Shown: positions 1 through 8,077, counted from the stretch's first letter. The stretch: DNA of 64,000 nt from GCA-2401735 sp051252095 (GCA_051252095.1 JBPOFK010000001.1:124001-188000); one strand, 5' to 3'. The notes: generated by a model not told the origin, from the letters alone. Program-made: numbers and translations.

Positions 1-183
1 CAATTGAAAGAGATGCGTGGGTATGTCATCGTGGGCGCATTCATTTTGGCTGCAATCTTTACACCACCAGATATCATCTCACAGTTTATGTTGGCGATTC
101 CTTTATGGTTGCTTTATGAGGTAGGTGTCTTATTTGTGCAAATGATGCAAGGAAAGCAAAACAATATTCACGCAGGTTTGTAA
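1..183 (+). CDS. tatC: TatC C-terminal end (partial), twin-arginine translocase subunit
   Basis: The window opens inside this gene; 60 residues and the TAA stop are visible. TatC is the polytopic inner-membrane receptor of the Tat pathway, which exports folded proteins. The visible part contains the family's end pattern FTPPDIISQ, followed by a hydrophobic last helix (LAIPLWLLYEVGVLF) and a short polar tail. It ends one base before the convergent HtrA gene. The Rieske protein encoded 2 kb downstream is a typical Tat substrate, so the neighbourhood makes functional sense. The start and the other tat genes lie outside the window. Confidence 0.9.
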   Translation, partial: QLKEMRGYVIVGAFILAAIFTPPDIISQFMLAIPLWLLYEVGVLFVQMMQGKQNNIHAGL

Positions 184-184
184 C

Positions 185-1360
185 TCACTCCTCGCTGTTA
201 GCAATAATCGGGACAGGTCTTTTCCCAATAAGGATGGCAATATTCATTTGTTTACCAGCGCGTACTATTTTTAGATCAGCTTTTTTGTTGGGCTTCAGGA
301 CAGCAATTAAATTAAGCATCGTTGCACTGTTAATAACGGGCTTTTCGTTAATTGCGACGAGAACATCACCTGCTTTTAACCCAGCGCGCTCAGCAGGGCT
401 GTTGGATATGACGCCAGCTATCAGTGCGCCGTTAATAGATGATAAACCAAATGAATCAGCTAGTTCAGTTGACAGGTTTTGTGCTTCTACACCAACCCAG
501 CCACGAGTGACGACGCCTTCCACTGCGATTTGTTCCATCACTTGTTTGGCAATACTAATAGGGATAGCGAAACCAATACCCATGCTACCGCCATTACGTG
601 AATAGATTGCACTATTAATGCCAACTAAGTTTCCAGAAATGTCAATCAAAGCGCCACCAGAGTTACCTGGGTTTATTGATGCGTCAGTTTGGATAAAGTT
701 TTCGTATGTATTGATGCCCAAATGATTACGACCTAATGCGCTAACTATACCTTGCGTGATTGTTTGGCCAACGCCAAAAGGGTTACCAATTGCAAAAACA
801 ATGTCCCCAACGTCCAATTCATCAGTTTTAGCAAATGTAATTGATGGAAGGTTATTTGCTTCAATCTTAAGTAGTGCTAAATCAGACTCTGGGTCTGTTC
901 CGACTATTTCTGCAGATAGCTTTCTACCGTCTGCAAGTGCGACCTCAATAGCATCAGCAGATGAGATAACATGATTATTGGTTAATATGAGTCCTTGGTC
1001 ACTGACAATCACGCCACTACCAAGACTGTTGTCTGATGGATCTTCTTCCTCTTCTTCTTGATCACCAAAAAAATGTCTGAATAAGGGATCATCCATAAAT
1101 TGCTGGTGAGGGTTGCTAGCGGTTTTGCTTGACGTAAAGATATTAACAACAGCAGGCATTGCTTTTTTTGCTGCATCGCGATAGCTGCTAGCCTTACTGA
1201 CAACTTCCTCTTTGTTCGCTTGTTTAATGATGATTGGTTTCTCATCTGATTCGAATAGCGACGGTCTAAAGGTTTGGAGGACAAATAAGATGCCCAAGCA
1301 AACGGTGACCGTTTGTGCAAAAATAAGCCAAATTTTCCGCATAGATTTAGTGTCTGTCAT
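185..1360 (-). CDS. HtrA/Deg-family periplasmic serine protease, membrane-anchored, one PDZ domain (DegS/AlgW-like)
   Basis: A 391-residue trypsin-fold protease for envelope protein quality control or stress signalling. Residues about 8-30 form one hydrophobic segment that probably anchors it to the inner membrane with the rest in the periplasm. The catalytic triad is visible: His130 in NNHVIS, Asp160 in DPESDLALLKI and Ser234 in GNSGGAL. An acidic stretch EEEEED lies near residue 105. Only one PDZ domain follows (about 275-380), which matches DegS/AlgW rather than two-PDZ DegP. DegS starts the sigma-E cascade, but no sigma-E genes are in view, so the exact role is uncertain. It is convergent with tatC and divergent from the Nif3 gene. 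Confidence 0.9.
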   Translation of the reverse strand: MTDTKSMRKIWLIFAQTVTVCLGILFVLQTFRPSLFESDEKPIIIKQANKEEVVSKASSYRDAAKKAMPAVVNIFTSSKTASNPHQQFMDDPLFRHFFGDQEEEEEDPSDNSLGSGVIVSDQGLILTNNHVISSADAIEVALADGRKLSAEIVGTDPESDLALLKIEANNLPSITFAKTDELDVGDIVFAIGNPFGVGQTITQGIVSALGRNHLGINTYENFIQTDASINPGNSGGALIDISGNLVGINSAIYSRNGGSMGIGFAIPISIAKQVMEQIAVEGVVTRGWVGVEAQNLSTELADSFGLSSINGALIAGVISNSPAERAGLKAGDVLVAINEKPVINSATMLNLIAVLKPNKKADLKIVRAGKQMNIAILIGKRPVPIIANSEE

Positions 1361-1417
1361 AATAGTTGCCTAGTATAGGCGAAAACGAATGAATTATTAA
1401 TAAGTTAGGAATGCTAA

Positions 1418-2164
1418 ATGCAGTTAAATGAGTTAAATAATTATATCGCACAGTTATTGCAACCAGAACGTTTCAATGATTATTGCCCAAATGGCTTGCA
1501 AGTCGAAGGTAAATCTGAAATTAAAAGCATTGTGACTGGAGTAACGGCTAGTATGGCACTGCTGCAAGCTGCCAAATCTAAAAATGCGGATGCCGTATTG
1601 GTACATCATGGCTATTTTTGGCGTGGTGAATCACCTGTGGTGACGGGGATTAAAATGCACAGATTGAAGTTTTTGTTAGCGAATGAAATAAGCTTGTTCG
1701 CTTACCATCTGCCGCTTGATGCGCATGTGGAGATTGGTAACAATGTCATGCTTGGAAAAGTGTTAGGTTTGGATGTTGTTGACTATTTAGACGATAAAAA
1801 TATGATGCCTTGGGCGCAGTTTAAAGAAGTGAAGTTATTAAAAGTATTTGCGAATGAAATAAGTACAAAGCTGAATAGGCAAGTTCAATGTGTGGGTGAT
1901 CCAGATAAACCAATCAAAACGGTTGCTTGGTGTACTGGCGCAGCACAGGGTTATATAGAGCAAGCAATTGCACACGATATTGATGTTTATATCAGTGGTG
2001 AAATTTCAGAGCAAACAGTCCATTTGGCTACAGAGTCAAACACAGCTTACATTTCAGCGGGGCATCATGCAACTGAGCGATATGGGGTTAAGGCTTTAGG
2101 AGAGCATTTAGCGGATAAGTTTAGTTTGCAACATACATTTATTGATATAGATAATCCTGTTTAA
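1418..2164 (+). CDS. Nif3-family dinuclear metal-centre protein (YbgI-like)
   Basis: A 248-residue cytosolic protein of the NIF3/YbgI family. These proteins form toroidal hexamers with two metal ions per subunit; GTP cyclohydrolase-like or hydrolase roles have been proposed but the function is not settled. Visible signatures are LQVEGKSEIKSIVTGVTAS near the N-terminus, the metal-binding LVHHGYF at about residue 62-68, and SAGHHATERYGV near the C-terminus, a second histidine pair with the conserved glutamate. Length is normal for the short form without a PII-like insert. It is divergent from the protease gene and lies just upstream of petA, an order I recall in many betaproteobacteria. Confidence 0.9.
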   Translation: MQLNELNNYIAQLLQPERFNDYCPNGLQVEGKSEIKSIVTGVTASMALLQAAKSKNADAVLVHHGYFWRGESPVVTGIKMHRLKFLLANEISLFAYHLPLDAHVEIGNNVMLGKVLGLDVVDYLDDKNMMPWAQFKEVKLLKVFANEISTKLNRQVQCVGDPDKPIKTVAWCTGAAQGYIEQAIAHDIDVYISGEISEQTVHLATESNTAYISAGHHATERYGVKALGEHLADKFSLQHTFIDIDNPV

Positions 2165-2196
2165 TACAATATATTCAATTACTTATAAAATATTTC

Positions 2197-2226
2197 TTGG
2201 CTAACCCAATATGGGTAAGGTATAAT
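2197..2226 (+). promoter_or_regulatory. Candidate sigma-70 promoter for petABC
   Basis: TTGGCT (2197-2202), an 18-base spacer and a perfect TATAAT (2221-2226) lie 59 bases before the petA start. The -35 matches 4 of 6 consensus positions. This would drive the cytochrome bc1 operon. Promoter activity is inferred from sequence only. Confidence 0.55.
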
Positions 2227-2284
2227 CTGTGCATCATTGCAAGCTAAAGAACACCCCAAAAAGGTGAGTAAAGGAAAGTAGTCG

Positions 2285-2932
2285 ATGTCAGATTCAGGGA
2301 AAAGTAAGTCAGCGGAAAGCAATGCGCTTTCATTTCAGCCGCCATCAGATGTAGATTTAGAGAAAAGACAGTTTTTAACTGTAGCTACTGCAGCTACTGC
2401 AGCTGTTGGTGCTGCTGCTGTTGCCGTGCCTTTTGTTGGAAGTATGTTGCCCAGTGAGCGCGCTAAAGCGGCTGGAGCGCCGGTAGAGGTTGATATTAGT
2501 GATATTGCGCCAGGCGAAATAAAAACAGCTGAGTGGCGAGGACAGCCTGTTTGGATTATTCATCGAACTAAAGAAATGACAGCAGAGCTGCCGGAGCATA
2601 ATGATCAGTTGTCAGATCCTAAATGTGAGGTAACATCGCAGCAACCTGAATACTGTCAAAATGAAGATCGCTCAATCAAGCCAAATATTGGGGTTGTGGT
2701 CGGAATCTGTACACACTTGGGATGTTCTCCCACAGCCAAACTAAAGGCTGGAGGAGATATGGGTAATAGTTGGCCAGGTGGCTTTTATTGTCCTTGTCAT
2801 GGCTCAAAATTTGATTTGGCGGGTCGCGTTTTTAAAGGGTCGCCAGCGCCGACGAATCTAGTCGTGCCGCCACACTCTTATGCTGATGAGAACACATTAG
2901 TCATTGGTGTAGAAACTGGGATGGAGGCATAG
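2285..2932 (+). CDS. petA: Ubiquinol-cytochrome c reductase, Rieske iron-sulfur subunit
   Basis: A 215-residue [2Fe-2S] subunit of the bc1 complex. It takes one electron from ubiquinol at the Qo site and passes it to cytochrome c1 on the periplasmic side. Cluster ligands are plain: C142 and H144 in CTHLGC, and C169 and H172 in CPCHGS, with C147 and C171 as the stabilising disulfide pair. A membrane-anchor signal segment runs from about residue 31 to 54. It is preceded by EKRQFL, a Tat-like motif with Lys-Arg in place of Arg-Arg. First gene of petABC; petB starts 3 bases after the stop. Confidence 0.97.
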   Translation: MSDSGKSKSAESNALSFQPPSDVDLEKRQFLTVATAATAAVGAAAVAVPFVGSMLPSERAKAAGAPVEVDISDIAPGEIKTAEWRGQPVWIIHRTKEMTAELPEHNDQLSDPKCEVTSQQPEYCQNEDRSIKPNIGVVVGICTHLGCSPTAKLKAGGDMGNSWPGGFYCPCHGSKFDLAGRVFKGSPAPTNLVVPPHSYADENTLVIGVETGMEA

Positions 2933-2935
2933 TCA

Positions 2936-4285
2936 ATGGCTGATAATAAACAAAGTACTGTTGTAGCTGATATTTACAGCTGGGTTGATAAGCGTTTACC
3001 CTTAAGTAGCACTATAAAAGCGCATTTGACAGAATATTATGCGCCAAAGAATTTTAACTTCTGGTATTTCTTTGGGTCTCTAGCGATGTTGGTTTTAGTG
3101 ATGCAGATTGCAACTGGCATCTTTTTGACTATGCATTACAAACCGTCTGCTGCGGAAGCATTTGCATCTGTCGAGTACATAATGCGAGACGTGTTCGGCG
3201 GTAATATTATTCGCTATATGCACTCCACTGGCGCATCCATGTTCTTTGTCGTGATCTATCTACATATGTTTCGCGGTATTATTTATGGCTCGTACAGAAC
3301 ACCACGAGAGTTGATTTGGTTGTTCGGCGTAGGTATCTTTTTAGCATTAATGGGCGAGGCGTTCTTTGGGTATTTGCTCCCATGGGGACAAATGTCTTAT
3401 TGGGGCGCGCAAGTGATTACGAGTTTGTTTGGTACGATCCCGCTAATTGGCCCAGATATAATGGAATGGTTGCGTGGGGATTATTTAACGGCGGATGCGA
3501 CATTAAATCGATTTTTTGCTTTTCACGTGATAGCGCTTCCTTTGGTTATATTAGGTTTGGTGATGGTGCACTTAGTTGCATTGCATGAGGTTGGATCTAA
3601 CAATCCTGATGGTGTAGAAATTAAAACGAAAAAAGATAAAAAAACAGGAATACCATTGGATGGTATTCCATTTCACCCTTATTACACAGTGAAAGATATT
3701 GTTGGCGTTGTGGTCTTTTTGATTGTATTCGCTTCAATCGTATTCTTTATGCCAGAAATGGGCGGTTACTTCTTGGAGCATAATAATTTTATTCCTGCGG
3801 ACCCGCTCAAAACACCAGAGCACATTGCGCCAGTTTGGTATTTTACGCCCTATTACTCGATTCTTAGGGCTGTTCCACCAGTGATGAACTCACAATTTCC
3901 TGGTGTGGCAGCAATGGGTTTGTCGGTTGTTGTTTTTGCTTTATTGCCTTGGATAGACAAGAGTCCTGTTAAATCAGTTCGTTATCGCGGCATGTTGTAT
4001 AAGAGATGGTTGGCAGCGTTTGTGGTGAGTTTTCTTGTCCTAGGCTATTTAGGAACGAAGCCTTCAAACGTTTGGGGTCAGTTTATGGGAATGGAGCAGG
4101 CAAAACTTGTAGAGGGATTAATGCATTGGCCTGCAATGGCATGGGGCTACGTAATGGATGGAGCAGATCGTGCAACAGTTGTCGCGCGCATCTTTACGTT
4201 AATTTACTTCTTGTTTTTCTTGATGATGCCTTGGTTTACCGCACGTGATAAAACCAAACCTGTGCCGGAAAGGGTAACTTACTAA
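2936..4285 (+). CDS. petB: Ubiquinol-cytochrome c reductase, cytochrome b subunit
   Basis: A 449-residue eight-helix inner-membrane protein carrying both b haems of the bc1 complex and forming the Qo and Qi quinone sites. Haem ligands are H96/H110 in helix B and H197/H212 in helix D. The helix D pair is 15 residues apart, against 14 in mitochondrial cytochrome b. The LHEVGSNNP motif follows. The Qo-site PEWY motif reads PVWY here (residues 299-302), so the glutamate is replaced by valine. It is one full-length b chain, not the split b6/IV form. The start lies 3 bases after petA and the stop 1 base before petC. Confidence 0.97.
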   Translation: MADNKQSTVVADIYSWVDKRLPLSSTIKAHLTEYYAPKNFNFWYFFGSLAMLVLVMQIATGIFLTMHYKPSAAEAFASVEYIMRDVFGGNIIRYMHSTGASMFFVVIYLHMFRGIIYGSYRTPRELIWLFGVGIFLALMGEAFFGYLLPWGQMSYWGAQVITSLFGTIPLIGPDIMEWLRGDYLTADATLNRFFAFHVIALPLVILGLVMVHLVALHEVGSNNPDGVEIKTKKDKKTGIPLDGIPFHPYYTVKDIVGVVVFLIVFASIVFFMPEMGGYFLEHNNFIPADPLKTPEHIAPVWYFTPYYSILRAVPPVMNSQFPGVAAMGLSVVVFALLPWIDKSPVKSVRYRGMLYKRWLAAFVVSFLVLGYLGTKPSNVWGQFMGMEQAKLVEGLMHWPAMAWGYVMDGADRATVVARIFTLIYFLFFLMMPWFTARDKTKPVPERVTY

Positions 4286-4286
4286 T

Positions 4287-4979
4287 ATGAAAAAATTAAT
4301 ATTTGTTATTACACTTTTGCCAGCTTTGGTGCTTGCTAATACAGCAGAAATTATTGCGTCTGCACCAATTGATCCAAGTGACAATGCTTCGCTACAAAGA
4401 GGTGCGCGAACATTTATCAACAACTGTTTAAACTGTCATAGTGCTAGTTATATGCGGTACAACCGTTTGGTTGATATTGGGCTTACTGAAAACGAAATTA
4501 AGGAAAACTTGCTGCTTGCTGCCGACAAAGTAGGTGATACGATGCAAACAGCGATGGATCCTAGCGATGCCAAAAAATGGTTTGGCGTAGCGCCACCTGA
4601 TTTGTCGGTAGAGGTTAGGGCGCGCGGGGCAGATTGGGTTTACGCCTATATGCGTGGCTTTTACAAAGATGAGACCACGCCAAGCGGGTGGAATAATGTT
4701 GTGTTTGATAAAGTGGCAATGCCGCACGTTTTGTACCAATTGCAGGGGGAGCAGAGGCTTAATCATGAGACGCATGAGCTTGAATTAGTCACGCCTGGTA
4801 GACTTAGTCCGGAAGAGTATGATGAATTTGTAGCTGATTTAACAAATTACATGGCATTTATGGCAGAGCCAGCTAAGCAACAGAGAAAAATGCTTGGTGT
4901 ATGGGTCATTTTATTTTTGGTTGTTCTGCTTGTTTTGGCAAAAAAACTTAAAGCAGCCTACTGGAAAGACATTAAATAA
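4287..4979 (+). CDS. petC: Ubiquinol-cytochrome c reductase, cytochrome c1 subunit
   Basis: A 230-residue membrane-anchored c-type cytochrome that receives the electron from the Rieske protein and hands it to soluble cytochrome c. An N-terminal signal peptide is visible (KKLIFVITLLPALVLA). The haem-binding CLNCHS sits near residue 49, the probable axial methionine is in VAMPHVL, and a single C-terminal anchor helix (VWVILFLVVLLVLA) ends in a basic tail. Short bacterial c1 proteins are of about this size. Last gene of petABC; sspA follows after 60 bases. Confidence 0.96.
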   Translation: MKKLIFVITLLPALVLANTAEIIASAPIDPSDNASLQRGARTFINNCLNCHSASYMRYNRLVDIGLTENEIKENLLLAADKVGDTMQTAMDPSDAKKWFGVAPPDLSVEVRARGADWVYAYMRGFYKDETTPSGWNNVVFDKVAMPHVLYQLQGEQRLNHETHELELVTPGRLSPEEYDEFVADLTNYMAFMAEPAKQQRKMLGVWVILFLVVLLVLAKKLKAAYWKDIK

Positions 4980-5039
4980 AAATTGATAACGAACGCTTGC
5001 AATAAATTAGAAAAAGCGAATTTGAGGGTTTAAATAATT

Positions 5040-5639
5040 ATGATGAAATTGTATTCTGGCTCGGTTGACCCATTTAGTCACCGTTGCCGTATTGTGTTGT
5101 ACGAAAAAGGGATGGATTTTGAAGTTATTGATGTTGACTTGGCAAATAAATCAGAAGATCTTGCGGTACTGAACCCTTATGGCAGTGTGCCCGTATTGGT
5201 GGAGCGAGACTTAGTCCTGTCTGAGGCAAATATTATTAACGAGTATATAGATGAGCGGTTTCCACATCCGCAATTAATGCCTGCAGACCCGGTCATGCGA
5301 GCGAGGGCGCGTCTTTTCCTTTATAGTTTTGAGCAAGATTTATTTAGCCATATTAGTGATTTAGAGTCTGCTAATGAAGAGACGGTAGAAAAAGCGCGTA
5401 AGACGGTCCGTGATAATTTAACCCAATTGGTTCCAATTTTCGGTAAGCAAAAATATCTACTTGGCGATGAGTACTCAATGTTAGATGTGGCCGTGACGCC
5501 ATTGCTTTGGCGTCTGGGTCACTATGGAATAGAGATGCCAAATCAAGCCGCGCCTTTGTTGAAATATGCTGAACGCCTATTTGCTCGTCCGCTATATGCA
5601 GAAGCCATGACGCCTTCAGAAAAGGTAATGCGGAAGTAG
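5040..5639 (+). CDS. sspA: Stringent starvation protein A (GST-fold RNA-polymerase-associated protein)
   Basis: A 199-residue protein with a glutathione-S-transferase fold: thioredoxin-like part about 1-80 and helical part about 85-195. SspA family members bind RNA polymerase and alter transcription during starvation; they lack GST activity. The start of the thioredoxin part reads KLYSGSVDPFSHRCRIVLYEKG, typical of SspA. The core NPYGSVPVL and SEANIINEYIDERFPHP are intact. Length is close to the roughly 210 of E. coli. A second ATG three bases in is an equally plausible start. It sits after petABC and directly before sspB, the common betaproteobacterial order. Confidence 0.93.
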   Translation: MMKLYSGSVDPFSHRCRIVLYEKGMDFEVIDVDLANKSEDLAVLNPYGSVPVLVERDLVLSEANIINEYIDERFPHPQLMPADPVMRARARLFLYSFEQDLFSHISDLESANEETVEKARKTVRDNLTQLVPIFGKQKYLLGDEYSMLDVAVTPLLWRLGHYGIEMPNQAAPLLKYAERLFARPLYAEAMTPSEKVMRK

Positions 5640-5641
5640 TT

Positions 5642-6058
5642 ATGGTTGCTGAAATAGCCTCAACAAAACCATATATGGTGAGAGCTATACATGAGTGGTG
5701 TATCGATAACGCACTAACTCCGCACTTGCTTGTAGTGGTCAGCCAAGCAACAAAAGTGCCGCAGGCTTTTGTTAAAAATGGGGAGATTGTGCTTAATCTT
5801 AACTACTCAGCTACGAAAGATTTGCATATGGATAATGATGCTATTTCCTTCTCGGCTAGGTTTAGTGGCGTTTCACAAAATCTTTATGTCCCAATGGATG
5901 CCGTGCGTGGCATCTTTGCGCGCGAAAATGGACAGGGTATGTTTTTTGAGATAAGCACACAGCAGGCGCTTTTTTCGCCAGATGGCGATGCGAGTGATAA
6001 TAATGCGCCAAAGAACGTAAAAGAAAAGAAGAAGCCTAGTTTAAAGATTGTTAAATAA
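5642..6058 (+). CDS. sspB: ClpXP protease specificity-enhancing factor SspB
   Basis: A 138-residue adaptor that tethers ssrA-tagged proteins to ClpX and so speeds clearance of products from stalled ribosomes. The N-terminal fold (about 1-105) starts with TKPYMVRAIHEWCIDN and contains the tag-binding region VPQAFVKNGEIVLNL. The tail is lysine-rich and ends PSLKIVK, which matches the known C-terminal ClpX-docking motif of SspB (hydrophobic-x-hydrophobic-Val-Lys type). The start codon lies 2 bases after the sspA stop, so the two are co-transcribed. Confidence 0.94.
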   Translation: MVAEIASTKPYMVRAIHEWCIDNALTPHLLVVVSQATKVPQAFVKNGEIVLNLNYSATKDLHMDNDAISFSARFSGVSQNLYVPMDAVRGIFARENGQGMFFEISTQQALFSPDGDASDNNAPKNVKEKKKPSLKIVK

Positions 6059-6125
6059 AAATTTTCTCAAAAAGTACTAGCGCATAATTTATAAAAAATG
6101 CTATAGTCACGCCTCAAATAAAAAC

Positions 6126-6201
6126 GCCGGATTAGCTCAGTTGGTAGAGCAGCGCACTTGTAATGCGAAGGTCGTCAGTTCGATTCCGACATCCGGCACC
6201 A
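6126..6201 (+). tRNA. tRNA-Thr (anticodon TGT)
   Basis: A 76-base cloverleaf. The acceptor arm GCCGGAT (6126-6132) pairs with ATCCGGC (6191-6197), discriminator A, encoded CCA at 6199-6201. The D loop has AGCTCAGTTGGTAGAGC and the T arm GTTCGATTC. The anticodon loop CTTGTAA reads TGT. It is followed by its own terminator (6231-6251), so it appears to be transcribed separately from the next tRNAs. Confidence 0.97.
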
Positions 6202-6230
6202 AATATCTTAAAAGAATCATTGCAAAACAT

Positions 6231-6251
6231 GCCACTTGGAGTGGCTTTTTT
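6231..6251 (+). terminator. Intrinsic terminator after tRNA-Thr(TGT)
   Basis: GCCACT (6231-6236), a three-base loop and AGTGGC (6240-6245) form a perfect 6-bp stem followed by six T (6246-6251). It separates the first tRNA from the Tyr-Gly-Thr-tuf unit. Confidence 0.8.
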
Positions 6252-6265
6252 ATGCTTGATTAAGT

Positions 6266-6294
6266 TTGACAGAATGTTAAAAGTTAATCATAAT
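6266..6294 (+). promoter_or_regulatory. Strong candidate promoter for tRNA-Tyr-Gly-Thr-tuf
   Basis: A perfect -35 TTGACA (6266-6271), a 17-base spacer and CATAAT (6289-6294, 5 of 6 consensus) are followed by a GC-rich stretch CGCGGG of the type seen at stringently controlled promoters. The tRNA-Tyr gene begins 15 bases after the -10. Confidence 0.75.
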
Positions 6295-6308
6295 CGCGGG
6301 TTCGGTTA

Positions 6309-6393
6309 GGAGGGGTGGCCGAGTGGTTAAAGGCGACGGACTGTAAATCCGTTCTCTCTGAGTACGAAGGTTCGAATCCTTCCCCCTCCACCA
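6309..6393 (+). tRNA. tRNA-Tyr (anticodon GTA)
   Basis: An 85-base class II tRNA with a long variable arm. The acceptor GGAGGGG (6309-6315) pairs with CCCCTCC (6383-6389), discriminator A, encoded CCA (6391-6393). The anticodon loop ACTGTAAAT gives GTA. The variable arm is TCTCTCTGAGTACGA. First of a Tyr-Gly-Thr group matching the E. coli tyrU-glyT-thrT-tufB order. Confidence 0.97.
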
Positions 6394-6436
6394 TTAGATG
6401 TAATGGGTGTAGTAAATAGATTTGGTGAGCCGCAGT

Positions 6437-6512
6437 GCGGGAGTAGCTCAGTTGGTAGAGCTTCAGTTTTCCAAACTGAATGTCGCGAGTTCGAGCCTCG
6501 TCTCCCGCTCCA
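6437..6512 (+). tRNA. tRNA-Gly (anticodon TCC)
   Basis: A 76-base cloverleaf. The acceptor GCGGGAG (6437-6443) pairs with CTCCCGC (6502-6508), discriminator T, encoded CCA (6510-6512). The anticodon stem CAGTT/AACTG encloses TTTCCAA, giving TCC. It lies between tRNA-Tyr and tRNA-Thr(GGT) with no terminator on either side. Confidence 0.97.
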
Positions 6513-6539
6513 AACTTAGTATCGTTTGGAGAGTTAGCA

Positions 6540-6614
<75 letters not shown>

Positions 6615-6751
6615 CGAATCGCAGTTGGGTTAGAGGGTTGGTTGGGTTTGAAAAGGTAAAGTTTTATTAAGTTAAATAAAACTTTGAAAATGGACAAGAA
6701 TTAAGTTAATAAAATTTTAGTTAAAACTAATTTTAAGCAAAGGATTGGAAA
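6615..6751 (+). promoter_or_regulatory. Leader of the first tuf gene with an 11-bp hairpin
   Basis: 137 AT-rich bases lie between tRNA-Thr and tuf. AAAGTTTTATT (6658-6668) and AATAAAACTTT (6675-6685) form a perfect 11-bp stem with a six-base loop. A second imperfect inverted repeat (TAAAATTTTAGTT then AACTAATTTTA) lies around 6710-6736, just before the ribosome-binding site AAAGGA. Possible tRNA-mRNA processing or tuf control signals; function not shown. Confidence 0.4.
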
Positions 6752-7942
6752 ATGGCAAAAGGCAAGTTTGAGCGGACCAAGCCGCATGTGAATGTAGGTA
6801 CGATTGGTCACGTGGATCATGGTAAGACAACACTAACGGCAGCGATGGCGACGATTTTGTCAAGCAAGTTTGGTGGAGAAGCCAAAGGCTACGCAGATAT
6901 TGATGCTGCACCAGAAGAGAAAGCGCGTGGTATTACCATTAATACAGCACACGTAGAGTATGAGACAGAAACACGTCACTACGCACACGTAGACTGCCCA
7001 GGCCATGCTGACTATGTAAAGAACATGATTACAGGTGCTGCGCAAATGGACGGTGCTATTCTAGTTTGTTCAGCAGCTGATGGACCGATGCCACAAACAC
7101 GTGAGCACATCCTGTTGGCTCGTCAAGTAGGTGTGCCATACATCATCGTATTCTTAAACAAAGCAGACATGGTTGATGATGCTGAGTTATTAGAATTGGT
7201 AGAGATGGAAGTGCGTGAACTGTTAGACAAATACGACTTTCCAGGCGATGACACACCAATCATCAAAGGTTCAGCACTTAAAGCACTAGAGGGTGATGAG
7301 TCAGAGATTGGTGTTCCAGCGATTCTGCAACTAGCAGAAGCATTAGATAGCTACATTCCATTACCAGAGCGTGCAATCGACGGTACATTCTTAATGCCAG
7401 TTGAGGACGTATTCTCAATTTCAGGTCGTGGTACAGTGGTAACAGGCCGTATTGAGCGCGGTATCGTAACGGTTGGTGATGAGATTGAAATTGTTGGCAT
7501 CAAGGCAACACAAACAACAACCTGTACAGGTGTTGAGATGTTCCGTAAATTGCTAGACCAAGGTCAAGCGGGTGACAACGTAGGTGTATTGCTACGTGGT
7601 ACTAAGCGTGAAGATGTAGAGCGTGGTCAAGTATTATCAAAAGCGGGCACAATCACACCACATACAAAGTTTACGGCAGAGATTTATGTGCTAGGCAAAG
7701 ATGAAGGTGGTCGTCATACACCATTCTTCCAAGGTTACCGTCCACAATTTTACTTCCGTACAACGGATGTAACAGGTGCGGTTGAGTTGCCAGCAGGAAC
7801 AGAAATGGTAATGCCAGGTGATAACGTATCTATTACAGTAGAATTGATTGCGCCGATTGCGATGGAAGAAGGTTTACGCTTCGCTATTCGTGAAGGTGGT
7901 CGTACTGTTGGTGCGGGTGTCGTTGCTAAAATTATTGAATAA
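6752..7942 (+). CDS. tuf: Elongation factor Tu (copy 1)
   Basis: A 396-residue GTPase that carries aminoacyl-tRNA to the ribosomal A site. The G motifs are all present: GHVDHGKT (18-25), the RGITINTAHVEYE switch region, DCPGHADYVKNMI, and NKADMVDD. Domains 2 and 3 follow to the C-terminus. The protein is identical to copy 2 at 23386, and the DNA also reads the same from the ATG to the second base of the stop codon; only the stop differs (TAA here, TAG there). It lies in the tRNA-tuf-trnW-secE arrangement, with a hairpin just after the stop. Confidence 0.99.
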   Translation: MAKGKFERTKPHVNVGTIGHVDHGKTTLTAAMATILSSKFGGEAKGYADIDAAPEEKARGITINTAHVEYETETRHYAHVDCPGHADYVKNMITGAAQMDGAILVCSAADGPMPQTREHILLARQVGVPYIIVFLNKADMVDDAELLELVEMEVRELLDKYDFPGDDTPIIKGSALKALEGDESEIGVPAILQLAEALDSYIPLPERAIDGTFLMPVEDVFSISGRGTVVTGRIERGIVTVGDEIEIVGIKATQTTTCTGVEMFRKLLDQGQAGDNVGVLLRGTKREDVERGQVLSKAGTITPHTKFTAEIYVLGKDEGGRHTPFFQGYRPQFYFRTTDVTGAVELPAGTEMVMPGDNVSITVELIAPIAMEEGLRFAIREGGRTVGAGVVAKIIE

Positions 7943-7956
7943 GTTTTTAGCGCAAG

Positions 7957-7983
7957 AAGCTACGCTTAACCAGCGTAGCTTTT
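7957..7983 (+). terminator. Hairpin after tuf copy 1, weak terminator or processing signal
   Basis: AAGCTACGCT (7957-7966) and AGCGTAGCTT (7972-7981) form a perfect 10-bp stem with a five-base loop, followed by only four T in total. It may terminate part of the tuf transcripts or serve as a processing site before tRNA-Trp. Confidence 0.55.
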
Positions 7984-8001
7984 GATGTTTGTAGTGCTTA
8001 C

Positions 8002-8077
8002 AGGCCAATAGCTCAATTGGTAGAGTATCGGTCTCCAAAACCGAGGGTTGGGGGTTCGAAGCCCTCTTGGCCTGCCA
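8002..8077 (+). tRNA. tRNA-Trp (anticodon CCA)
   Basis: A 76-base cloverleaf. The acceptor AGGCCAA (8002-8008) pairs with TTGGCCT (8067-8073), discriminator G, encoded CCA (8075-8077). The anticodon arm CGGTCTCCAAAACCG gives CCA. It lies between tuf and secE, a common arrangement in betaproteobacteria. Confidence 0.97.

Noticed and set aside
1368..1380. Short palindrome GCCTA-GTA-TAGGC between the HtrA and Nif3 genes as an operator
   Set aside because: Five-base arms are too short to distinguish from chance without comparison.
6102..6107. TATAGT as -10 of a promoter for tRNA-Thr(TGT)
   Set aside because: Position is plausible but no acceptable -35 is found at 16-18 bases, so I do not list it as a feature.
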